Part shown: positions 22,308-33,490 of the stretch, one piece after another
How the letters are laid out: each line of letters opens with the position of its first letter
How positions within the stretch are numbered: position 1 is the stretch's first letter
DNA from: Amphimedon queenslandica
Lineage: Eukaryota; Porifera; Demospongiae; Haplosclerida; Niphatidae
NCBI RefSeq assembly: GCF_000090795.2
Contig: NW_003546565.1
Location: 39,155 to 103,154, forward strand
Direction: 5' to 3'
Length of the DNA stretch: 64,000 nt
The notes under the pieces: model-generated
Told to the model about the DNA's origin: nothing
The model's database searches: none
The model's input: the letters and a program-made list of their open reading frames with translations, nothing else
Translations under genes and position numbers: made by a program

Positions 22308-25300
22308 ATCACTGATATACATGAGCGCATGAAAAAGTACTTACCTCAATACAACGTCAATTGCTTCATGAAATCTGGTTACGATACAATTGATGTTATG
22401 TCTGAAATTATTAATGAAACGATTAGTCAAATTGAAAACTACGTTGATGAGCTTAAGGACGCACTTCAAGAGCGTATTAGATCAGAAAAGCCAGCATCAT
22501 ATAGGTCTACTTTCAGGTTTCCTCCTGGAGATGAAATCAGAATATTAAAATACGTCAAAAAACTGTCAATGAAACCCGAAAGCGATGCTACATCAAATCA
22601 TACCGCTACAAAGCCACCTTCTTAAAAAAAATGGCAAATACTAATCAAATGACAAGGAAGATGTATCTTTGGTTACTAATGATATTTGTTAAAAAGTTTT
22701 AAAATGGAGTTGAGATCAGAAGGAAGCAGACCATGTTTGTATTGAAGGTGTCGACTTCACTGTAAAAGTGAATAGATCCATAGGCATAGGGAGGGTCAGG
22801 CATATAGGGGCAATGCCCGACATGACTCTGTGAGCTGACCTGTGGGCAAGGGCAGTGAAGGCAGAAGCTTAGGCAAGGTGGTTGGGAAAGACCGAGTGTA
22901 CCACTGTGTGTGAGACTGTCAGACTATCATTACCACAGGTGTAATTGGACACTGGAACTATACTATCAGTCTGTGATTGTCACTTAGCCTGAGGAGTGAG
23001 GAAGAAGCTGAGAGGGCCAGAGCTCTAGCAGCAGCCATTTCATTCAAGTTCTGAATTATGATATCACATGAATTATTAGTGACGCCCAAGTTCATTATTG
23101 AAATGGTGAGCAAACATCAATCTTCCATGCTTTTTGCACCTATATCTTTTATATATAAAAAGAGATTTGTCTTCTAAGCTCTGGGACTGCTTAAACGAGG
23201 TAGTCATAAAGTTTCCTGTCTCTCACAAAAACTTCAGTGATCATCCTCAGAGTCGAGTTTCCTCATTTATTGTTAACTGCCTTTTTCAAAGCCACCATAT
23301 CATGAAAAATTTCTTCTACCTGATTACGATAAAACATTAATTGTGTAAGCATGCATGATGCATATTAGATAGAGCGAAATCACCATATTTCAGGCAGCAA
23401 AAAAGGGTTCATGCCCACCGTTTTCTCCTTGCCCGACCTTGCCTTGTCTGCCTATGCCCATGAATAGATCCATCACAAACTCAGGCACATTTGACGCTTT
23501 TTTTCACTTGCAGATGTAGACTGGGTGACAAAAAAGGCCACAGGAGAAAGGTTGGCTTGCAATTGGGTAAAACACTTCAAATCCCGTGTCAAGAAGGATA
23601 AAAGATGGGATAAACAAGTAAGCATGGAGAATTACCTTTCGCTACCACAAAAAAGGAATCCCACAGAACAGGTAAAATCTGAGATAAAAGAATTATCAAC
23701 AATAGCAGATATCACTCCACCTAAGCATTACCATCCACCTCAAGAAACAACAAAATAACCATGGTCAATCTCTACGGCCTCAACCTGATCTTTCTCTTCT
23801 AAATAAAGATGAAGCTGAATTTCTTTTGACCAGTATTGACACAAACGTAACAAACATACCCCTTAATCACTTACTGACAATATTGTGTCCACTACAAAAC
23901 AATCCTCTGAATCTGTTAACTCTTTCCCCAATTGCCATCTACATCTAACAATGTACATCAAGCTATGAAAAGTCAGCTACTCCCAACATCAACAAATGAG
24001 TCTATATAATAAATGCAACAGTAAAATCAAATCAGGTTTTCAGTAAGCCCCTCCTTTTAGCTATAAGGAGAGGCTAACACAGATTGGTCAAGGACAAGGA
24101 AAAAGTTATGAGTAAGTAGTGACTTCTATGAAACAACAGTAACAGATTGCTTTGATGCCGTTGTTAAAATTTATGTCTTAGCAAAAGAAAACCAGAAACT
24201 GTTATCAATCATAGAATACATAAAATTTGAAGACTATAATAACACCCTTTACAACCAGACATGGCCCCAATATTACGATAGCTGATGGACAGTGCCTCAA
24301 ATAATGTAAAGAAACAAGGATGACATGATGGTATCTTGAAAAAATTTTTTGTCCTTTCATACATTAATGATGGCTCTATGGCCTATGATGTCATGCATGG
24401 CAACATGCATGAAGCATTGCCTTCTTTGCAAACAGTTCAGGAAATGATTCAATCAAAGTATGAACTAATATCAGAAGGGAAATTTCGTTTTCATGAACTA
24501 CGACTGCATTTAGATCAGCACAATGCTCCATTACTTTTCACAATTGCCATGTATCTTTAAGTAGGTTGAATTCGACTCTCTTTCCAATAAATGTGCTGGG
24601 TTTGTATTGCTTTCTGTGAATGGAAATGTGACACTTACACAGTATTGTCGTTTGATGACATTGAAACATACTTCTGAAATAGTTCCGTCGACAATTATGC
24701 CTATGTATATGCTGTGCAGCCGCTCAAACAAGGTATTCTCCATTTTGTCTTATGTGCTTGGGCACTGACAACAAGTTTATCTGTCAAGAGGTATGCCAAA
24801 ATTGGTGGTTCAATAAAAATAAATTACAGCAAAAAGGGATCACATTCATTATTTTTGCAGCTGATGGAGACTCTTGCTTGTTAAAGGCCAAGAGTATTAC
24901 ATCACACTTTTATACCCATGACCCATTGTCCCTTAATGAAGGGAAATCACTACACACACCACTGACCAAAAAGTAGCTAGCTACAAATCTATATTGTTTT
25001 CTCTGTGTACAGGATAGTGTACATGTGGGAGTATAGCTTAAAAAGTAGCTATTGAAGCCCTCAATTGTCCTACCTATGGGACCTTATATTGCAAGTTCAA
25101 CTCACCTAAACATCTTGATGAAGATTTCCAGGAAAATTGAACATGGCATCAGGCCTCGAGGCATAATCTACAAAAATATTCAATGCAGTTCAGCACTTGT
25201 TGAAAGCTTCATCTAATCTTGGTTGCATATCAGATGCATTGGCTACTAAGTATTTCCTAGAGATAATGAGTGCATCAATCTACAGCTACCTTGACAAGAG

Positions 25301-27318
25301 CTATTCTGCACAACACCGATTAGAAGAAATAAGGTATGCTACTTTCTTTTTCAGATACTAGAAGCAATGGATTTTATTACAAAAATCCTTTCCATTCTAA
25401 ACAACTTTATCACATCTAATAGCTATATTTATGTCAAGATTAATGCTCATGCAGTACTTGCATAGACAATAATGATGTGGGACACTTACTTAGATCAGCC
25501 GGAAGTTTTTACAATGTGATCACAGAGCTTTGAACAGATTTTTCAATCTCTTCGCAGTATGTCTGGAACTTTTTTCACTATGATAAATTTCACTATGCTC
25601 AGCTTGTTGCAGCGACTTCACAAGCTTGCCATTAAAGAGGATTTGCAATTTGAGATTAAAAGGGAAAATTATGCAATACAATTTCCTGGAATTGATAGAC
25701 ATCTAAAAAAAGTCGGGCACAATGAATACTAAGAATACAACTTCGCTAACCTGTCTGATACTGTCTTTTTTGATCTGCTTGAAAAGGCAGAGAAAAGGCA
25801 AAGGAAGCCATGACTAAATTACAAATGGCAGATGAGTTAGTTGGTAACAACAAATGAGATGTGCCACCCATGTGTAGTAACTTTGCTGCAGGGTCAAGGA
25901 GATATTGATGATGACATTAGTGAAAATGAAGGTGTTAATTAGGAGCAAAGCCACTCATCCACTGAAATTGTATCAGACATACAAAAGCTGAATGAGAGCC
26001 AGAAAGTTGACGAAAATGTTGTATAAAAAGCACATTCCCAGTTGCCACTAATTCAGAAATCAAACCCAACATTAAGCATTCCAACATACCTCAATTCCAA
26101 AGGAAATGATAAGGCTTCATGATCACGGTTTGTCAACGTAACAGCTGGTGACAAATCTGTCTTGATAAGGAAGCGAATGGCTGTGTGCGTTTTTTAACAG
26201 TAATAAACAAGTTTCCTCAGCAGACTCTTCCGAGTACATTCAAAACAGCCTAATGAGAGCAAACCAGATAAACCATCAGACGTTACAAGTTCCTGTAGTG
26301 GTCAAACAACCCTTTAGTGAAAGATTTTATTAAGGTAGGATATGCATGCGTATTTAATGAATGTAAAAAATCAGACATCACAATTGGAAGAGTGCTACAA
26401 AAACTAAATTGGATATAATGAAAATTATTCATTTATCAATGACAAAATGGAAGTCTTGTGTACATTATATACAATAAATGGAAGAGTTTGCAACATGCTA
26501 GAAGCACAAACTGATTATTTTACTGTGCAAAATATGTATGCACACTAACATAAGGATGCATTATTAAGAAGAAAGATCCCAAAACTGAAACAAACCTAGG
26601 ATTCACACCATCAGCAATAACCTTGAGGCAGCAATTTGAGATGACATCTCAGTGCATGGAGTTTATAACATCTCTAATATCAACCAATGATATGCAATTA
26701 TAGCATTAAAGTTGATTAAGGATAAATTCAGAGATGTCAATGGATTACAAACTACACATTATCAAGAAAAGGAACATTCAAACTATTAAAATACATTAGA
26801 AATAATCTACATTAAGGGCAATTTTTGGGGGGTGATTTCAACACTTTCATGCTGCACAAATAGCACGGTCAAAATTTATAATTCTTGACTAAGTCAGTTA
26901 GTAGCAAGACAGTACATATTATAGCGTCAATTTTTTGATTTCAGTCATCTAAAATGACAGCAAAAGTAATGAATGTTGTTAATCAAGTAGGAACACAGGA
27001 CTGCAGCCTCTTCACAATAGCTTACGTGACATCTCTGGCTTACGGAGAAAACCACACTGATGTGACGTATTAGCGAACATGAGGCATCATTTTGTTGCCT
27101 GCTTTGAAAGTAGTGAATTCACCATCTTTCCGTCCAAGAAAAGAGAAATTATTAGCAAGGAAGAGAAATCAGAAGAAATCAAACTATATTGCTACTGTTG
27201 GCTACAACACACAAGTGACATGATATGCTGTGATAAGTGTGACAAATGCTACCTTATGGAATGTGTAAACACTATCACCAATGCCAGTGATAATAGGTAT
27301 TGCAGAAAATGCTCCTAA
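22308..27318 (+). pseudogene. Transposon protein with ULP1-like protease and PHD finger
   Basis: Pieces of one large protein follow in order. The first is an exon after a TATAG acceptor (about 22300-22625) with YNVNCFMKSGYDTIDVMSEI and YRSTFRFPPGDEIRILKYVK, which looks like a SAM-type helical domain. Next comes TGERLACNWVKHFKSRVKKD (23525-23758). KKFFVLSYINDGSMAYDVMH then ISEGKFRFHELRLHLDQHNAP follows (24336-24560). GTDNKFICQEVCQNWWFNKN..FAADGDSCLLKAKSI (24752-24976) has an Asp block that resembles an RNase-H-fold site. A helical block lies at 25020-25730. FTIAYVTSLAYGENHTDVTY at about 26985-27070 holds the QDC-type protease block. Last is the PHD finger CYCWLQHTSDMICCDKCDKCY..CRKCS (27200-27315). 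Similar multidomain proteins are abundant in cnidarian and sponge genomes. Many stops and frameshifts. Confidence 0.6.
22769..23473. mobile_element. 680-bp insertion with 13-bp target duplication
   Basis: The 13-mer TGAATAGATCCAT stands at 22769-22781 and again at 23461-23473. The insert begins AGGCATAGGGAGGGTCAGGC and ends CTGCCTATGCCCA, so short inverted ends (GGCATAGG) are present. It interrupts the coding sequence of the surrounding element: IEGVDFTVKVNRSI is read up to the duplication. The interior is non-coding and GC-richer than its surroundings. A 13-bp duplication is unusual for cut-and-paste elements. Confidence 0.75.
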
Positions 27319-27361
27319 ATCCTCATTGTTTGTTTACAGCAATAATAATATTATCATTAAA

Positions 27362-27600
27362 TGTGACCATAATTGACAAAAGGTACCTTATGGCGGATTT
27401 TAAAATTCATCATTATGATTAAAAATATCAACCTGTGAGTGCTCTATTAGACAACTATTGTTTCTAAAAGTTACATGGTAACTTTTTACATCCTCTGGAG
27501 TAATTTCATGATAAATGGAGCTCAGAAAGTTAGATTTTTAAGGCTATAAAGACCAATTTTCCTATCCGCCATAAGGTACCTTTTGTCAATTATGGTCACA
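27362..27600 (-). mobile_element. MITE, TGTGACC family, copy 2
   Basis: Same 34-bp termini (TGTGACCATAATTGACAAAA..) as copies 1 and 3, but inverted relative to them. Flanks are AA/AA. It sits just inside the right end of the 20.9-27.8 kb element, after the PHD-finger exon. Confidence 0.88.
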
Positions 27601-27798
27601 AATGCTTACAAACACAATTTAATCTCAAAAATCCTTTATAATCTTTCATAATCCTATAAAAAATCTCCTTGAATCCAGGAATCCTTAGTCCTCTTTAGGA
27701 ATCCAGAGTAATTTTCAGTATCTTAGGTGATCCTGTTATCTTCTCCATAGAGTATGTAATCTTGTAATCTTCTAAAAAAACTGCCATTGCGGGCCCCT

Positions 27799-28895
27799 CG
27801 GATTTGCTGTCTCCTTTTTATAATATACATAAACGACTTGCAATTAATGGCATATCCTTCCTCAATGTGTATGTTAGCAGATGATAGCAAATACAGCAAG
27901 GTAGTGGAATCTTTTGATGATTGTGACTCATTGCAAGAAGATTTAAATAGCATCTATCAATGGAGTGTAAATTCCACACTTTCCTTCAATCTAGAGAAAT
28001 CTTCATTAATCACATTTCGCTCAATGCGTCACTCCCCTCTGGTCTCCTACTACATCAATGGCCAGACGATTCCCGGGAACCCGTCATTAGAGACCTGTGT
28101 GTTATATTTGAATGGGATCTCACCTGGTCAAAACATATTGATAGTATTGTTGCTAACGAGCTACCAGACTATTGGTCTATTATGTAGAGCTTTTGCCCCT
28201 ATTAAGACTAAGAAACTATTAGTTCTGAGCCTTGTTATTACCAAGCTTACTTATTGCTCTCCAATTTTGAGGCCTAATCTAATCAAAGATATAACTATCC
28301 TGCAGAGAATCCAGAGAAATGCAACAAAGTATGTACTGAATGACTATTCATCTAACTATAAATCCAGATTACAAATTCTACATCTGATGCACACAGGCTA
28401 GAAATAAACAACATAATATTTTTCGTTTCATCACTCAAGAATCCCTCCACTCTGTTTAATTATTAGATTACCTCCTGCTTTGCTCTCACTCTATTACTAC
28501 TCGCTCTACTTCCAAATCTAAGCTACAACACTCTCTGTCTCACTTCTCTGTCCTTCAACATTCATTTTTTCACCATACACCATGCCTCTGGAAATCTCTC
28601 CCAGAAATGGATCTCAACCAATCTATCTCATAAATCACAAAATCAGTAACTAATCATATGATTAATCATTTTTATAAATAACTTTTAATTCAAACAATGC
28701 ATGCACTTATCACTTTATATGTCCTTGTTATAAATGTTGTCATTCCTACCTGTCCTCTCTCTCATTAATTATTTTTCTCAGGGTGTAGTTTCAAGTAAAC
28801 CGTATCCCATCAGACTGTCCTTCTGTTTTTTTATCTTCTCTGTCCTTCTCACTTCCCATTGTCTCTGTCTGCAAAATTTATAATAATGATAATAA
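27799..28895 (+). pseudogene. 3' half of CR1/L2-like non-LTR retrotransposon
   Basis: The open frame at 27799-28401 contains reverse transcriptase blocks. LLFIIYINDLQL comes first, then the catalytic MLADDSKYSK (the two Asp at about 27880-27885), LVITKLTYCSPILRPNLIKDI, IQRIQRNATKYVLNDYSSNYKSRLQ and LHLMH. A shifted frame continues to about 28630 with KSLPEMDLNQSIS, the end of the ORF2-type protein. Within the RT domain the NGISPGQNILIVLL segment is frameshifted relative to the usual LGV..DLSWSKHI block, which survives in another frame at 28080-28160. The 3' part ends near an ATAATGATAATAA tail. The 5' part is missing, cut exactly at the terminus of the preceding element, so the copy is 5'-truncated or was joined there. 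Confidence 0.8.
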
Positions 28896-30030
28896 TTTAA
28901 TTGTGACGACACCAATTTTAATAAAAGTTATGCTATTTCACTTTAATAATAGTTATACAGTCCTATGCCCGTACATGCAAACATACCCTTCCCGCCTTAG
29001 TGGGGCGAGCTCAGGCTTGCCCCAATTATAATCCAGTCCTGAGACTATAATGAACCAATTTAACCTCTTACACAATCAGGAACATAATGGACTAACTTAA
29101 CCAGGATTGGTTATGAACCGGAAATGGTTATGAACCAGAAATCAATTATCTGACTCTGTTATAATTCATTAAATATTCATTGATTTTTATTTAATTGATT
29201 ATTAATTAATGATAATAATCGTGTGGGCGTTGTAATTGCTGCAGTGCTGCTCACTAGGTGATTTGTGGTTCGTTGCTACTACTCCCAGAAAAGTCAATCA
29301 TTCTCATGTGCTAAGGGTATGTTGTACTTCAAAATTTTATTATATTTAATAGTAAATCATTGTAATTAATTAATTGCTGGAGTAGAAAGCATCCTTGACA
29401 GAACCATATGTAGCCCACAAGCCAAATCGAATTGAGAACTGGCATCTCACCTCTATCAGCAATTCAAGAAAATGACTCTTCTATGTATTTCGCTACTGAG
29501 TTAATGTTCACCTGACCTATTGAGTTTTTGTTATAACTTTTGATAAACATGGAATTTAGAAATTTTGTTTGCACCATTAGAATCGCTAGGTCCTTCCGGC
29601 CCATTAAATAAAAGATTCGGTCAAAATGATAAGGCCTTAGCCTGTTTTGGATGTCCCTGTATAAACTTAATGACATACCTTTGACCACAATAATGCAACT
29701 ATAACAGCCAGAATAAATTCAGTTGTTACTTATCTGCATTCCTTCTGTGCAACAAAAACAATTTTGAAACCACAAATACGTAAGAAATGCAGAATGTGAC
29801 GTAGTTATTTAATGTTGCCTACGATGCCATAAATTGCACTGATTGCTCGTCACGTGATGCCATTACTTATGTATCCCAGAGAAACTAGTGCGTCTAAAGT
29901 ATTATAAACACAGTTCATAGTTTTAAATTTTAAGGTAACAATAGTAAATGGTTTTTTAAAAATAAACTGATTGGCTGAAAAAGCAATCTGACATCATATT
30001 ATATTGTCATTATGACATTTGGATAGCTAA
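28896..30030. other. Non-coding stretch, nothing firmly recognised
   Basis: Contains repeated GGTTATGAACC words around 29110-29140 and a 74-codon minus-strand frame (29688-29464) that I do not trust. No transposon ends identified. Confidence 0.35.
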
Positions 30031-30031
30031 T

Positions 30032-31790
30032 ATGCCAAAAAAACTCGGTTTGGCTCTAACAAAAAGATATTCTTGGCAGGTGAAGAGAGACCATAATTGT
30101 GCCACTGTCAGTATCAGAATTGAAATGTCTCAGCTTTCGATTGATCAATTACAATCAACCTTTGAAAAAGACAAAATAGTGAAGAGTAATGGTAAGTGAC
30201 TCAGTGGAATACCTGATGAGCTCACTGACCATGAATGCATGCTCGAACACTATTTGCAAGCTGGAACGATGCATCCTCTGCAGCTCAGAAAGTTTTAACA
30301 AAACTGGGACAGGATACTGCATCTGGTCCAATAAATTCAATGGTGATTACTGTAATCTTGATTGCACATGGTTTTGTCATGTCCAAAGCAAAAGTCTGCC
30401 TACTTCTAGCACCATCACCTTATTTTTACCCTTGTCAAGCAATTGATGTTTTACTGAAGTACTTGAATGCATGTACTTTTGCTGTGGAAATAATGAGAGT
30501 AGATTTGCAGCTCTTGCTGATAAAAGAGATGGAAATTTGTGGATTATGCAGGTTTATGTTCCATTTATATGCATGCATCCACATTTTCTATTATACATTT
30601 GCAGCTTGGCACAATGGCAGCACAACAAAAGCCAGCAACTGAGTACATAGTGCACACTGATAATAATAGGTGCAAAGCCTGTACTACATACAGACGAGTG
30701 TTAATTTCACTGTCTTATCGCCAAGCTAAGAATAGTGCCAGCATTAAGCCATCCAATGACAAGACTAACACCAATAGCACTGTTCTATTTTTATTTTTAT
30801 CTAAAACTGAAGAAGATACACATCTAAAATATTTTAGGAGCTCCCAGATTAAAGTTAGTTACTTGCATTCAAAGCTTGACACAATTTTAAAAGAAAGAAG
30901 TGTGCTTGTCGATCCATCACTGAATGAGGACTTGCATTGCATAATGGAGATGTGTAGAATATGCGCTCAATTTGAAGAGAGAAATTTTGAGCAAGTACAT
31001 TGGGAGCAACAGGAAAGGGCACTGTCAACATCACCAAAGTCAATGAGAAGGCACACAGTCATAACAAAGTAGTGCCTTTATCTATGGCATTTGTCTGGTG
31101 CTGCATACAATGTCCTGTGTAAATACATCTTCCTTCCCACTGAGAGACTATACCTATTACAATTCTGCTGCTTTTAGTTTGTCAGACAAAGTAGATGAGT
31201 GGCTAAGGGCAAAATCTAAAATAGATGCATGCAGTGAGAGAGAGAATTTCATCATCTAACTAATGCATCAGATGAATATACAATCCGATTTGATTTATGA
31301 TGGTAAGTATATATTGTATATCAATCAGAACCTATTCATCACATTACATGCATGTATTTGCTTACGTTCTTTGATTAACTTCACAAATACCATATCGCAC
31401 AATTTCAAAACTAGTGTTAAGCAATGATTCTCAATCACCTCTAGCTAAATCAATGCTAGTTTTAATGATACAAGGATTATGCTGCATGTATGCATTTCCT
31501 TATGCCCCATTTCCCTGTGTTGAAGTTCCTGGAAACCAGTTGTTTTATTTATTCTGAGAGGCAGTGGAGAGGATGGAGTTGTGTGGCTTTAAGGTTATGG
31601 CTTTAGTTTGAGATGGTCCATCAGCAAACAGAAGCCACATGAGAGACGATAAGTTAAAGTGGACAACCGATGTAGCAGCGACAACTACCTACTTCATATC
31701 TGACCCTCCTCATTTAATGAAAACAACTTGCAATGCATGGTCTAATGATAAGAGAAATCGTTGGGTATTCTGTAGGGGGTAGCCTATATG
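30032..31790 (+). pseudogene. P-element/THAP9-like transposase relic
   Basis: The recognisable part starts at about 30605 with CKACTTYRRVLISLSYRQAK, then a coiled-coil-like stretch and VDPSLNEDLHCIMEMCRICA..FEQVHWEQQERAL (30900-31030). MRRHTVITK then CLYLWHLSGAAYNVL follows at 31042-31110 across a stop, then PTERLYTYYNSAAFSLSDKVDEWLR in shifted frames. The RNase-H-like block comes last at 31500-31770 (GFKVMAL..DGPSANRSHMRDD, ISDPPHLMKTTCNAW). The SDPPHLMKT block is typical of P/THAP9-type proteins. An upstream segment, MPKKLGLALTKRYSWQVKRD at 30032, may be an N-terminal exon of the same gene. Stops and frameshifts throughout; the C-terminus is missing. Confidence 0.65.
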
Positions 31791-32307
31791 TAGGATTGAG
31801 GTTGATTTTTCAAGATGGTGGCGGTTTTTATGATTTTCAAACACTCATAACTCTTTCATCTTACGTTGTACAGCCTTATAAATGGCTTAGATGAGCTCTT
31901 CTTCACTGAGCGATTCTCCTGGTACCTTTAAAGTGGACAGTAATGTAGCGGGAGCATTTCTGGAGAATAGGCCCAAATTCTAATTTCTGCAAAATTCTTC
32001 AGACTTTTTCTTCTTCTTTCATCTACTATCAATACGGAAATCTTTTAATCCAAAGAACCGCTCAAGTTGGCTTTTACATCATTCCTTTGAGCTTGGGTCA
32101 AGGACTGGACATGTGGCTTCAAAAAGAAGCAAGGACAGAGAACAATGGAAGACAAATTCCGGCTCCAGCACCGCGTGGGTTTGTGGTTTCACGCCATTTT
32201 AATTGATGTGCATGTGATCAGCATGAATATGATTAACCTAACCACATAATCATAACAGAAAGTAATTTATAAATTTAAGAAAAAAGAATGGAAACAAGTA
32301 GTTAAGA
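31791..32307. other. Non-coding stretch, nothing recognised
   Basis: Follows the P-like relic. Includes AAGATGGTGGCGG and similar words common in dispersed repeats, but no partner end was found. Confidence 0.3.
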
Positions 32308-32483
32308 AACATTAAAAATGGAAAAGTAGTAGGATTAAATTGCAAAAAAGTAAAGAAACAANNNNNNNNNNNNNNNNNNNNNNNNNNNNNNNNNNNNNNN
32401 NNNNNNNNNNNNNNNNNNNNNNNNNNNTCTTGTTTCTTTACTTTTTTACAATTTAATCCTACTAATTTTCCATTTTTAATGTT
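32308..32483. repeat. Palindrome with assembly gap at its centre
   Basis: The arm at 32308-32361 (AACATTAAAAATGGAAAAGT.. to AGTAAAGAAACA) and the arm at about 32430-32483 are reverse complements with only a few differences. The 66 N of the gap (32362-32427) fall exactly in the loop. It is probably a foldback MITE whose hairpin stopped the assembly. Confidence 0.75.
32362..32427. other. Assembly gap (66 N)
   Basis: Run of N between the two arms of the palindrome. Its length may be nominal. Confidence 0.99.
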
Positions 32484-32927
32484 CTATATTTAATTGTAGA
32501 AAAGTAATGTCACAGATGGGGGCGTAACCTGGACTACAGCACATGACATCTGGGCCAAGTGTAGGGTTAGGAAATCATTTTGTTCGGCTTGACACTCAGT
32601 CATATCATTACTAAGGAAGTTATTGAACACACTTAACAATTATTTCAGCCTCACTTTTAGTAGTTTTTTAGTGCTTTGTAATAAGAAAGGAACATTCATC
32701 ATGCTCAAACATAAAACCATAATCCACAGACCCAACTCATTATTAATTTTCTGCATGCGGGTACGTCCCTAGCTAGTTGTTATTGATAAATTTTTGCACC
32801 ATGCATCTTATTTCCATTTGATTTTAGTGTAATGGAAAAAACATCAAATTGTTACATTTACAGAACCTATATCAAGGAAATAGATCATATAGTGATTTTG
32901 TTTTTAGTACCGAAGATAAAACAAGGA

Positions 32928-33098
32928 CATGTGTGCCTCACATCTTTTTCTAGTATGTGACTTAATCTTGCTGCTCAGGTATTACAGCTATGCATTTACA
33001 TACTGTAAGATACGGTACATATATGTACATGGCATTGCTGTAATACCTGAACAGCAAGATTAAATCGCATATTTGTCAGGCACACATGCTCTAGTTTT
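32928..33098. mobile_element. Foldback MITE
   Basis: CATGTGTGCCTCACA..CTTAATCTTGCTGCTCAGGTATTACAGC (about 32928-32993) is mirrored by GCTGTAATACCTGAACAGCAAG..GCACACATGC (about 33030-33095). The arms are about 65 bp, with a short loop of TACATATATGTACATG-like words. Non-coding. Confidence 0.7.
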
Positions 33099-33490
33099 AA
33101 CTTACATTAATAATGTCTCTAACACAATTAATGATATATGTAGCAAGTGACACACCATTCCAAATCAGTAGTGTAGGAAGGGGGGGCAGTGGGGCTCAAG
33201 CCCCGTCCAATATTTTGCAAGGATGGGCAGAAATCCCTCAATATTTGGGAAGTGCTAAAGCAATTCAAATTAGTGCCAAAGATCATTTGAGTGGACCACA
33301 TTAAATGATAGTTTAATTTTTGCACTATATACTTTGGATTGGCATAGGCAATATACAATAATTTTAGTCACTAAGTGTATACACTGTACATGCACATCTA
33401 ATTTATTTTCATAATTTCTATTATCACAGCCACTTGTATATTAGATACAGTGCAGGTGCTTTGTATCCACATTGTTAAGAGCATATCAAG

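Larger units (their letters stand above)
20866..27798 (+). mobile_element. Large element with AGGGGCCCGCAATG inverted ends
   Basis: AGGGGCCCGCAATG at 20866-20879 is exactly mirrored by CATTGCGGGCCCCT at 27785-27798. Just inside both ends are 100-150 bp stretches dense in AATCC/TAATC words, in the same orientation at both ends. Between them a decayed plus-strand gene runs from 22308 to 27318 and ends in a ULP1-like protease and a PHD finger. Three smaller elements are nested (21312-21969, 22782-23460, 27362-27600). No clear target duplication is seen next to the termini. The superfamily is unknown to me. Confidence 0.6.
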
